From: Pachyseris speciosa
Taxonomy: Eukaryota; Cnidaria; Anthozoa; Scleractinia; Pachyseridae
Direction of reading: 5' to 3'
Length of the DNA: 64,000 bases
NCBI GenBank assembly: GCA_016490735.1
Contig: JAEMWC010000963.1
Coordinates: 51,001-115,000, forward strand
In this document: in pieces, positions 45,058 through 54,970 of the stretch
Layout: each line of letters opens with the position of its first letter
How positions within the stretch are numbered: the first letter of the stretch is position 1
Translations under genes and position numbers: made by a program
Notes under the pieces: model-generated
Seen by the model: the letters and a program-made list of their open reading frames with translations, nothing else
The model's database searches: none
What the model was told of the DNA's origin: nothing

Positions 45058-46679
45058 CAACAACACGTGCTTGTTTCCATTCCTTCCATGTCAAGCGCGC
45101 GGCCATTTCAGAAACGTTTTCGTTTGTTCTTCGGATATTTCCGTACTCCCAGTTGTTTTGCTCTCTTAAAAGCTCAGATAGGACAATTTCTACGTGATTT
45201 TGTATTCAAGTAGTCCTTTTTAGTGTTTGTTCACTTTGAAATGACACGAAGAAAAGGTTTCGAAATTTTGGTTCATTTGACATTTAACCCACATCCATTT
45301 AGCCACATTTGCCCACATCTACCTTGATCAACATTCATTCACCCACATTTACCTTCATCTACCTTAATCCAAATTCATTGACCCACATTTGCCTTCATCT
45401 ACCTTAATAATCCACATTCATTCACCCAAATTTACATTCATCTACCTTAATCCACATTCATTCACCCAAATTTGCATTCATCTACCTTAATCCACATTCA
45501 TTCACCCACATTTCCCTTCATCTACCTTAATATACATTCATTCACCGTCATTTGCCTTCATCTACCGTAATCCAAATGCATTCACTCACATTTGCCATCA
45601 TCTACCTTAAACCTTATTCATTCACCCACATTTACCTTCATCTACCTTCATCCGTATTCATTCACTCACATTTGCATTCATCTACCTTAATCCACATCCA
45701 AGCCACATTTGCCCTCATCTACCTTAAGCCACATTCATTGACCCATATTTCCCTTAATCTGCCTTAATCCACATTCATTTTCCCACATTGCATTCATCTA
45801 CCTTAATCTCCATTCATTCACCCAGAATTACCTTCATCTAACTTCATCCAGATTCATTCACTTACAATTGCATTCATCTACCTTAATCCACATTCATTTG
45901 CCCACATTTGCATTCATCTACCTTAATCCACATTCATTCACCCACATTTTGCATTCATCTACCTTAATCCACATCCATTTAGCCACATTTGCCTTCATCT
46001 ACCTTAATTCACATTCATTCAGCCACATTTACCTTTATCTACCTTAATCCACAATCATTGACCCACATTTGCCTCCATCTACCTTAATCCTCATTCGTTC
46101 ACCCACATTCACCTTCATCTACCTTCATCCATATTGATTCACTCACATTTGCATTCATCTACCTTAATCCACATCCATTTAGCCACATTTGCTATCATCT
46201 ACCTTAATTCACATTCATTTGCCCACATTTGCTTTCATCTAACTTAATCCACATTCATTCACCCACATTTTGCATTCATGTACGTTAATCCACATTCATT
46301 CACCCACATTTACCTTTATCTACCTTAATCCACAATCACTGAACCACATTTGCCTTCATCTACCTTAATCCTCATTCATTCACCCACATTTACCTTCATC
46401 TACCTTCATCCATATTCATTCAATCACATCTGCATTCATCTACCTTAATCCACATCCATTTAGCCACATTTCCCATCATCTACCTTAATCCAAATTCATT
46501 TGCCCACATTTTCCACTCATGTTCGTTAATCAACAACCACTTAGTCACATTTGCATTGATTTACCTTAATCCACACTCATTGACCCACATTTACATTTAT
46601 CTACCTTAATCCACAATCATTGACCCACATTTACCTTCATCTACCTTAATCCACATTCATTCCCCCAAATTTGCATTCA

Positions 46680-48510
46680 TCTACCTTAATCCACATAAAT
46701 TCACCCACATTTGCCTTCATTGACCTTCATCCGTATTCATTCACTCACATTTGCATTCATCTACGTTAATCCTCGTCCATTTGCCCTTATTTGCCTTCAT
46801 CTACCTTGATGCAAATTCATTCACCCACATTTGCCTTCATCTACCTTAACCCACATTCATTTATCCACATTTGCCTTCATCTACCTTAATGCACATTCAT
46901 TTACCCACATTTGCCTTCATATACCTTAATGCACATTCATTCACCCACATTTGCCTTCATCTACCTTAATCCACATTCATTTATCCACATTTGCCCTCAT
47001 CTACCTTAATGCACATTCATTCACCCACATTTGCCTTCATCTACCTCAATGCACATTCATTCACCCACATTTGCCTTCATCTCCCTTAATCCACATTCAT
47101 TTATCTACATTTATTTTCATCTACCTTAATGCACATTCATTCACCCACATTTGCCTAAATTTCATCTACCATAATGCACATTCATTCACCCACATTTGCC
47201 TTCATCTACCTTAATCCACATTCATTTATCCACATTTGCCTTCATCTACCTTAATGTACATTCATTCACCCACATTTGCCTTCATCTACCTTAATCCACA
47301 TTCATTCACCCACATTTACCTTTATCTACCTTTATCCGTATTCATTCACTCACATTTCCCTTCATCTACCTTAATCCACATTCATTCACCAACATTTGCC
47401 CTCATCTACTTTAATAATCCACATTCATTCACCCAAATTTGCATTCATTTACGTTAATCCACATTCATTCACCCACATTTCCCTTCATCTACCTTAATCC
47501 ACATTCATTCACCCACATTTGCCTTCATCTACCGTAATCCAAATGCATTCACTCACATTTGCCATCATTTACCCTAATCCACATTCATTCGCCCACATTT
47601 GTCTTCATCTACCTTAATCCTCATCCATTCACCCACATTTACCTTTATCTACCTTCATCCGTATTCATTCACTCACATTTTCATTCATCTACTTTAATCC
47701 ACATCCATTTAGCCACATTTGCCCTCACCTACCTTAAGCCACATTCATTCACCCATATTTCCCTTCATCTGCCTTAATCCTCATTCATTTGCCCACATCG
47801 CATTCATGTACCTTAATCTGCATTCATTCACCCACATTTACCTTCATCTACCTTAATCCACATAAATTTACCCACATTTGCCTTCATTGACCTTCATCCG
47901 TATTCATTCACTCACATTTGCATTCATCTACGTTAATCCTCGTCCATTTGCCCATATTTGCCTTCATCTACCTTGATGCAAATTCATTTACCCACATTTG
48001 CCTTCATCTACCTTAACCCACATTCATTTATCCACATTTGCCTTCATCTACCTTAATGCACATTCATTTACCCACATTTGCCTTCATATACCTTAATGCA
48101 CATTCATTCACCCACATTTGCCTTCATTTACCTTAATCCACATTCATTTATCCACATTTGCCCTCATCTACCTTAATGCACATTCATTCACCCACATTTG
48201 CCTTCATCTACCTCAATGCACATTCATTCACCCACATTTGCCTTCATCTACCTTAATCCACATTCATTTATCCACATTTCCTTTCATCTACCTTAATGCA
48301 CATTCATTCACCCACATTTGCCTAAATTTCATCTACCATAATGCACATTCATTCACCCACATTTGCCTTCACCTACCTTAATTTACATTCATTTATCCAC
48401 ATTTGCCTTCACCTACCTTAATGTACATTCATTCACCCACATTTGCCTTCATCTACCTTAATCCACATTCATTCACCCACATTTACCTTTATCTACCTTC
48501 ATCCGTATTC
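46680..48510 (+). repeat. Higher-order repeat within array 1 (1168-bp offset)
   Basis: A run of distinctive variants (CTACGTTAATCCTCGTCCAT at 46761 and 47929, the CTTGATGCAAATTCATT unit, the CTAAATTTCATCTACCATAA unit) occurs twice with the same order, offset 1168 bp. This shows a recent tandem duplication of about 0.7 kb or more. Confidence 0.75.
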
Positions 48511-49207
48511 ATTCACCCACATTTGCATTCATCTACCTTAATCCACAACCATTCACCCACATTTGCCTTCATCTACCGTAATCCATTTTCAGTGACCCAC
48601 ATTTGCCCTCATCTACCTTAGTCCAGATTCATTCACCCACATTTTGCTTTATCTACCTTCATCCACATTCATTCAGGCACATTTGCAGTCATCTACCTTA
48701 ATCCACATCCATTCACCCACATTTGCCTTCATCTACGTTAATCCATTTTCATTGACCCACATTTGTCTTCATTTACTGTAATCCACATTCATTCACCCAC
48801 ATATTCCTTTATGTAACCTTATTCCACATTCATTCACCGAAATTTGCCTTCATCTACCTAGTTCATCTTTTCGGATTCCCTAGTTGTGATTTTTATTTCC
48901 TTAAAATGTTGTGGAACAAAATCGTCCTTTCAGAAAGTGTATAAAGCTGAAATGAATTTTCCACGAGCTTTCTGGGGAACTTAAATTTTCCTCCCGAAAA
49001 TGCTACTTACGTTTCTGACTGCCAGAAACAGCAATTACGACCTTTCCCAAAACCTCAGGGGCTATGATTTCCCAATTGTGAATACCTTTTAGGACACGTT
49101 TTAGTAACGAAAATCCGAGTGCACTCATCGTAATCGACGCCGAAAGCCCACGGCGAATTACCCTTCCCCGAACAGTTATCTACCGAAACGTGTCATTGGA
49201 TGCCCCT

Positions 49208-49925
49208 ATGATAACGACTTTGGCGTTAAAAGCAGGCCTCTAACTATTCAAAAACCTCGCTATACCCCTGTAAACTGCCCAAGATAACATCACAGTACGT
49301 TCTACAAAACCTGTTCTATTCTAAAAAGCCGTGTACATCAATCTTATCCTGGCGCAAGTTTATGTTAACCACACTGAATTCTTCATTGCAACAACAATTG
49401 ATGGGAACAATTTGTTGCTCATTCGGTTGTTACAGCTCTGAAAATAAATGTCTGAATTCGAAAGCAATATTTAAATAGGCTCTTCCAGTACAAAACTGGG
49501 ACGTTGAAATGGTTATTTTTTTATTCCGCTGCTGAAAGATGACTTGAAACAAAGTCCGAAGTTAGTAAGTAAAATTTGAAAATTTTATGATGTCAACCTT
49601 CGTGCCTATGAAATGCTTGAGCCTTAAAGTAGTTGTTTCTTATTCGTTTAGTCATTTAAGGCAGTAATTTATGGACCCATTTGTTCAAAACACGATTAAG
49701 CTAACTGTCCTGGGTCAGCCGGAGTGACCGACTTGGAGTCCAGTAAGTGTTGATCGGAATTTAACTATACTTTAAGCCTAAAACATGACTCGCAAAACTT
49801 TCTCAACGAGCGAGATGAAAACTTCGGTTGACTCCTAATCCCGGGTTGGCATTAATCGGCTTTCGAACATTTCAGTCTGCGTCCTACAGGTCCTACAGAA
49901 CAAAACGAGCATCCGCGTTTTAGTG
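49208..49925. other. Spacer between satellite element 1 and the stem-loop array
   Basis: No ORF or repeat recognised. It is less AT-rich than most intergenic DNA here. Confidence 0.4.
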
Positions 49926-50230
49926 AGGGTCTTCGTTTTGTAGTTTGAGGAGGGCAAACCTACAAAACGAAGAATTAACCCAAAGACTTCAATGATTTAG
50001 CTCAAATAAAGCGTTTTAGAGGGTTTTTTTTTTCGTTTTCTAGCTAGTCTTAGGCAGGCAAAACTAGAAAACGAAGACCCCATCGATTTCAATCGGGGAT
50101 TTAGCATGAAATAAAGTGTTTTAGCGCTGGTATTGGTTTTGTAGTCTGAGGCGGTTATAAAGCTACAAAACAAAGAACGCACCGTTTTTATTGTTTTGGC
50201 GAAGTCAAATAAAGCGTTTCAGCACGTTTT
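49926..50230 (+). repeat. Three tandem ~100-bp units, each with a stem-loop
   Basis: Stems: CTTCGTTTTGTAG/CTACAAAACGAAG at 49931-49943/49960-49972; TTCGTTTTCTAG/CTAGAAAACGAA at 50032-50043/50064-50075; TTTTGTAG/CTACAAAA at 50137-50144/50163-50170. Each is followed by AAATAAAG(C/T)GTTT(T)(A/C)AG. Stem sequences differ between units but with paired changes, for example GTAG/CTAC versus CTAG/CTAG. Confidence 0.75.
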
Positions 50231-50292
50231 CATTCCATTGCATGTAAATTTTATTGACAACCAAGACTTCGTTCTTTGTTCTTCTGACATAG

Positions 50293-50497
50293 ATGAGGCC
50301 CTGCCAGGGTAAATTCCAACAAGCGACATGGCCCAAAAAGTAGCGACAGCACAGAAAATGAAATCCCGACAGGCGACATCACTCCCGGCACAATTCCAAC
50401 AGTGGCATCAAGGCCAAGAATTAGCGATTTAAACACCAACGCGGGAGATTTTAAAATTCAGACAAGCGTCACGGGACCCTTCCCTGGCAGGGCCTCA
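50293..50497. mobile_element. 205-bp MITE
   Basis: ATGAGGCCCTGCCAGGG at the left mirrors CCCTGGCAGGGCCTCAT at the right. The inside repeats AATTCCAACAAGCGACA-like words in both orientations. No ORF. Confidence 0.8.
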
Positions 50498-50791
50498 TAG
50501 ATCTTCGTTTTGTCGACACCCTGACAAAGGCATTAGGCACCATTCCAGAGCAAGGACCATGTAACGCTTAGAAAAAGAGTAAAACCTGCATCGCAAGAGT
50601 TTTCCCAAAGTTTCAAACAAATTGGCCCTTGCATCGTGACCAGCGATTAGCAACGTAACTGTAATTATTAAAATGCTACCCATTAATTTTTTCCCGCCGT
50701 TTTAAGGGTAGAAATTGGTTGACAGTTTTACTGTTTTTACGAATTTAATTCGGCGTCTAAAACAATTTTTTCCCGTTGACCCAGACACGAA

Positions 50792-51474
50792 CTCAAGCAG
50801 TTTAAGGCCTGGGTTTCGAAATATGTTCATAAATATGGTTGATCGCCAATATCTTCCTCCAGATTTCCTATAACTGAATGAAACTTTCCCTGAAGATAAG
50901 TCTTGTTATCCTTGTTTGCCTTAACGTATAAATTTGATCACGTGATCAGTCACGTGATCAAAATTTGAAAAATTCTTAAATCGGCGATGCGGTGGCGGAT
51001 TTTAAGTTTACAAATAAATAAATCAGCGTTTTTAATATAAATCCAACTTATCTAACTTTCTACGCTTGGAGTGATTGTTCACGAGTTTTAGTTTTTAAAT
51101 TATCAACAGCTAAAGGTTGAATTCTGGGACAAAAAATGACCTTTGCCCTCACAACTTTTTTGTTGAGAACGATGGACGGTCACTCCAAACGTGAGACGGT
51201 GGAAATAATTAATACGCATAAGAAAAGCGCTTTTATTCGATATTACATCCTACAAAAGTCACCTACTCCTCAAATAAGTGATGATTTCAAAGCAATGGTC
51301 ACGTGACACGTCACGTGATCTATGATAACGTTTATTGCACATGAAAATGTTAAGGATGATGAGACCTACCTATGTGCCGAATTTCGTTTCAGTGTCATTC
51401 CTCTGGGTTGTTATATCACAAAAAAACGTTTTCTCTAATAAACGCCCCCTGACCCAGGCCTTAAACTCCTTGAG
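50792..51474. mobile_element. Non-autonomous DNA transposon, copy 1
   Basis: Terminal inverted repeats begin CTCAAGCAGTTTAAGGCC and end with its complement (one mismatch). The inside has two CACGTG palindromic clusters (GATCACGTGATCAGTCACG near 50938 and GTCACGTGACACGTCACG near 51299). It is inverted relative to copy 2, ~85-90% alike by eye. Confidence 0.8.
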
Positions 51475-51716
51475 AATTTAGTTCAGTACACGAAACGTTC
51501 GAGGTTCAAATTACGCCTCTTGCAAAGTCATTAGGGCAAAAGCAGCCTGTTATAAAGAAAATTAATCACTTAATCAAATAACGGATGTACGTCGTCCAAT
51601 TTTCCACTAGAAAAGTGATTTAAAATTGCGTTAATTAAAATCCCATCCGTCTTCAGTTGGATTACAAACGCACAAAGTCACTAAAACTTTTGGAATGTCT
51701 GCTGTTCTATTTTCAG

Positions 51717-52398
51717 CTCAAGCAGTTTAAGGCCTGGGTCAGCGGCGTTTATTAGAGAAAACGGTTTTTTGTGATATAACAGCCCAGATGAATGACACTG
51801 AAACGAAATTCGGCACATGGGTAGTTCTCATCATCCTTAACATATTCACGTGCAATAAACGTTATCATAGATCACGTGACATGTCACGTGACCATTTCTT
51901 TGAAATCACCACTTATTTGAGAAGTAGGTGACTTTTGTAAGATATAATATCGAATAAAAACGCTTTTCTTATGCGTATTAATTATTTCCAGCTTCTTACG
52001 TTTGGAGTGACCGTCCATCGTTCTCAACAAAAAAGTTGTGAGGGCAAAGGTCATTTTTCATCCCAGAATTCAAGCTTTAGCTGTTGATAATTTAAAAACT
52101 AAAACTCGTGAACAATCACTCCGAGCGTAGAAAGTTAGATATGTTGGATTTATATTAAAAACGCTGATTTATTTATCTGTAAACTTAAAATCCGCCACCG
52201 CATCGCCGATTTAAGAATTATTCAAATTTTGATCACGTGACTGATCACGTGATCAAATTTATACGTTAAGGCAAACAAGGGCAATAAGATTTATTTTCAG
52301 GGAAAGTTTTATCCGGTTCTAGGCAATCTGGAGGAAGATATTGGCGATCAACCATATTTATGAACATATTTCTAAACCCAGGCCTTAAACTGCTTGAG
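51717..52398. mobile_element. Non-autonomous DNA transposon, copy 2 (inverted)
   Basis: Same 22-bp termini as copy 1. The interior is the reverse complement of copy 1, including both CACGTG clusters. No target duplication is obvious for either copy. Confidence 0.8.
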
Positions 52399-52444
52399 AG
52401 ATTTGTAGTCTCTATGAAAGATCTGTAATTATAGTGGATGACAC

Positions 52445-52635
52445 TGTGACGAATACTCGTGCATGTTGTCAAATGCCGTCGTTAGGTTTTGACTATTCGT
52501 GGTATGTCTCACCTCTGTGTTAGAATAATTATGATCGTGTGTATAAAGGTTAGTCAACTATTGCATTAAAAAGTTTAGCTTTTGGTTGCTGCTTGTTACG
52601 ATGTGAGTTGTCCGTTTACTGTACCGTTCGTTTCA
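52445..52635 (+). repeat. 5' LTR
   Basis: TG...CA ends and an ATTAAAA-like signal near the 3' part. 191 bp. Confidence 0.9.
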
Positions 52636-52677
52636 TGGTGTCAGGTTACCGAACCTACGTAATTGTTTTTTGCTGAA

Positions 52678-52926
52678 ATGCCGGGAGGCGGAGGAGCTGA
52701 GCAGTCTTCGAGTTGGTCTTCGGATATTTCGAGCGCGAGAAGTGAAGCCTTATTTGCCTTACCACCGCCAGCACCGCTTGATATCCATAATTCAAACGCG
52801 GCAGAAAAGTGGAAGGAATTTGAGCAAGCATAGAGAAATTATTCGGTAGCTATGAAATTGCATCAGGAACCCGAGACCGTACAAATTGCGACGTTGTTGA
52901 CGGTGATCGGAGCCGAGAAATTGTAG
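52678..52926 (+). pseudogene. Gag fragment
   Basis: MPGGGGAEQSSSW start, then PPPAPLDIHNSNAAEKWKEF and NYSVAMKLHQEPETVQIATL, the conserved start of Gypsy gag. In-frame TAG at 52831 sits where a tryptophan is usual (EQA-stop-RNYSVA). Ends at TAG 52924; gag C-terminus and protease are deleted. Confidence 0.75.
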
Positions 52927-53289
52927 CTCGTGTGACAACGCCCACACCTTGGATTAGTTCAATAGTAGTTGTGCCAAAGCCAAATGGTGCCCTGCGCATT
53001 TGTTTGGACCCTAAGGATCTCAATCGTGCTCTGCAACGAGAGAATTATCCTTTGCCTACCATCGAAGAAGTTGCTTCTAGACTCCATGGTGCCAAACTGT
53101 TTACTGTGCTTGATGTTGCCTGTGGGTTCTGGCACGTTGTTCTTGACGAGCAGTCATCGTTCCTACACGCCGTTTGGTCGTTATCGGTGGAAAAGGATGC
53201 CCTTTGGAATTAAGTCTGCGCCTGAAATTTTTCAACGCAAGATGCACGAATTGGTCGAGGGACTGAATGGAGTTGAAGTCGTAGCAGAT
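52927..53289 (+). pseudogene. Reverse transcriptase, N-terminal half (plus strand)
   Basis: Shows PTPWISSIVVVPKPNGALRI, LDPKDLNRAL, FTVLDVACGFWHV (catalytic motif A Asp) and, after a frameshift near 53160, RWKRMPFGIKSAPEIFQRKM. It stops at VVAD, the first aspartate of the catalytic pair, where the inverted block starts. Confidence 0.85.
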
Positions 53290-54302
53290 GGCACGGGAGT
53301 GATCGGAACGTGCACTGTCGTGAGTCCAGGCGATACTGTTTCAGAACTACTGGGCAGCGGTGTTTCATCTGGAACGGCGATCTGGCTAGCAGCAGGAGTC
53401 TCGGTGGTTTTAATGATGTCACGCCGATTTCTCCGATAAACAGTACTTCCAGACTTGACAAAGAAACTACGAGGACCCGCCGAATCCACACAGGTAGCTG
53501 GTGTCCAAACCTTTTGCCCAGGAAGCCTCATTCGCACTATTTCGCCAGGAGTAACATTCAAATCGTACTTCTGCAACCTCAAGAGAATTCTCTGGAGACG
53601 CTTTGGTGCTACACACAGTTCTTTCCGGAAAATGGACTCAAGGGGCTTGTGGTCTGTTTGAACTCTAACAGAATCACGGCCATAAATGTAAGCATCAAAT
53701 TTCTCACAGGCAAAGACGATCGCCAAAAGTTCCTTCTCAATCTGTGCATAGTTTTCTTCCGAAGGGGTTAAGGCTCGCGAAGCATACGCCACAGGCTGCC
53801 CACCTTGTAGTAACACAGCACCAAGACCATGCTGTGACGCATCACATTAGATCGTAACCTTCTCTTGCAGGTTGTAATAACGGAGTATCGGTGACACAGA
53901 CACAGCTTCTTTGAGTTGCTCAAAAGCTCTCTCTTGGGGCTCGTCCCAGTGCCACTCCACGTCTTGGCGGGTGAGGTCTCTGAGAGGCTTGGTGATATCT
54001 GACAATCGGGGCAGAAATTTGCTGAGGTACTGGACCATTCCCAGGATACGCTGCACACCAGCAACATTCTCAGGTCGGGGCATTTCACGTATGGCTCGAA
54101 CTTTCACTGGATCTGCTCGAAGACCTTCACTGATTGCCACATGACCGATAAACGGAACTTCTCTCAGCCTGAGCTGCAATTTGTCACCGCTTAAATGAAT
54201 TCCACGCTCTTCGCATCTCTGAAGGAACGCTAAAAGGCTCTTGTCGTGATCAATTGAAGCTTCTTGCATTGAATCTCCATAGCCAACAACAACAAAGTCA
54301 TC
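53290..54302 (-). pseudogene. Inverted pol block: RT C-terminal half, RNase H, pol C-terminus
   Basis: Read on the minus strand it begins DDFVVVGYGDSMQEA (second catalytic Asp), then HLSGDKLQLRLREVPFIGH and RPENVAGVQRILGMVQYLSK of the RT thumb. After an in-frame stop near 53848 RNase H follows (YASRALTPSEENYAQIEKEL, TDHKPLESIF). It jumps directly to the pol tail (EIVRMRLPGQKVW, YRRNRRDIIKTTE). The integrase core is absent. Confidence 0.85.
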
Positions 54303-54524
54303 GAGACTCCTGCTGCTAGCCAGACCGCCGTTCCAGATGAAACACCGCTGCCCAGTAGTTATGAAACAGTATCTCCTGGACTCACGACAGTGCACGTTCC
54401 GACCACTCCCGTGCCATCTGCTGAGCTGCCATCTTTCCAGCCTGATGTGCCGCCGACCGACCTTCGAAGATCGGAGAGAGTTAGAAAACCCCCAGCAACA
54501 TTTCACGACTATGTGCTGACGTGA
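54303..54524 (+). pseudogene. Pol C-terminal tail (plus strand)
   Basis: Reads ETPAASQTAVPDETPLPSSY, then VPPTDLRRSERVRKPPATF and DYVLT-stop, the usual Gypsy pol end. 54303-54415 is the inverted repeat of 53290-53402. Confidence 0.8.
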
Positions 54525-54641
54525 CAGCCCAGCCAGATTATGTGTTTGACGTCACAAGACCACCAGCCAGATTTTGCCGATTCCAGTTGATGTTTTTGTT
54601 TTTGGAGACTGTTAGTTAGTTTTCTTTTCTAAGAGGGAAGA

Positions 54642-54832
54642 TGTGACGAATACTCGTGCATGTTGTCAAATGCCGTCGTTAGGCTTTGACTATTCGTGGC
54701 ATGTCTCACCTCTGTGTTAGAATAATTATGATCGTGTGTATAAAGGTTAGTCAACTATTGCATTAAAAAGTTTAGCTTTTGGTTGTTGCTTGTCACGATG
54801 TGAGTTGTCCGTTTACTGTACCGTTCGTTTCA
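54642..54832 (+). repeat. 3' LTR
   Basis: 191 bp, about 98% identical to the 5' LTR by eye. Confidence 0.9.
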
Positions 54833-54837
54833 GACAC

Positions 54838-54970
54838 GTAAATTATTCTCAGGGATTTTAGTGTCAGCGATCTCCTCCCCTGGCCAAACCCATAGCTTTG
54901 TTACTGTGTCTCCAATTAGCAGCTGCTAAAGTGCTTTGACACAAAAATAAAGTTCTTGTTGTTGTTGTTG
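54838..54970 (+). mobile_element. 3' tail of a retroelement with (GTT)n
   Basis: CACAAAAATAAAGTTCTTGT followed by four GTT units ends at 54970, exactly where satellite element 2 begins. It has the look of a LINE 3' end. It may have truncated end B of element 2 on insertion. Confidence 0.5.

Larger units (their letters stand above)
41881..45283. mobile_element. 3.4-kb Kolobok-like DNA transposon with two convergent genes
   Basis: Terminal inverted repeats AGGTCAAATGAACCGAAATT and AATTTTGGTTCATTTGACAT are flanked by TTAA (41877-41880 and 45284-45287). The insertion splits a 40-bp satellite unit, so the boundaries are exact. Inside are a plus-strand THAP-domain gene near the left end and a minus-strand P2RX7-like zinc-domain gene near the right end. 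TTAA target plus THAP domain matches the Kolobok superfamily, known to combine both. No intact DDE transposase was found, so this copy is probably non-autonomous. Confidence 0.8.
41448..49207 (+). repeat. Satellite-bearing element copy 1 (40-bp array with shared ends)
   Basis: End A starts GTTGTACATATT at 41448 and runs through GTGATATCACTCATTCACTC. Then about 100 copies of a 40-bp unit follow, of the form CATTCATTCACCCACATTTG + CCTTCATCTACCTTAATCCA. They lie in 41490-41880 and 45284-48860. End B (48861-49207) is unique dispersed sequence from TCGGATTCCC to CATTGGATGCCCCT. Array 2 (54971-58910) has the same order in reverse complement. A Kolobok-like transposon interrupts the array at 41881-45283. 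The ORFs of Pro/His/Ser-rich repeats in this array are by-products of the unit. Confidence 0.85.
52445..54832 (+). mobile_element. Gypsy-type LTR retrotransposon, deleted and internally inverted
   Basis: LTRs of 191 bp (52445-52635 and 54642-54832) start TGTGACGAATAC and end GTTCGTTTCA, differ at about four positions, and are flanked by the 5-bp duplication GACAC. After the 5' LTR comes a primer-binding-site-like TGGTGTCAGG. A polypurine AAGAGGGAAG precedes the 3' LTR. Inside, gag and the first half of reverse transcriptase read plus, a 1.0-kb block carrying the rest of RT and RNase H reads minus, and the pol C-terminus reads plus again. Most of integrase is missing. Near-identical LTRs indicate a recent insertion of an already defective genome. 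Confidence 0.9.

Noticed and set aside
45552..48621. Series of Pro/His/Ser-rich ORFs (MPSSTLIHIH type)
   Set aside because: The 40-bp unit is not a multiple of 3 and gives the same peptide in all frames; not genes.
45284..48860. CRISPR-like regular repeats
   Set aside because: Repeats are contiguous without unique spacers, in eukaryotic DNA; an ordinary satellite.
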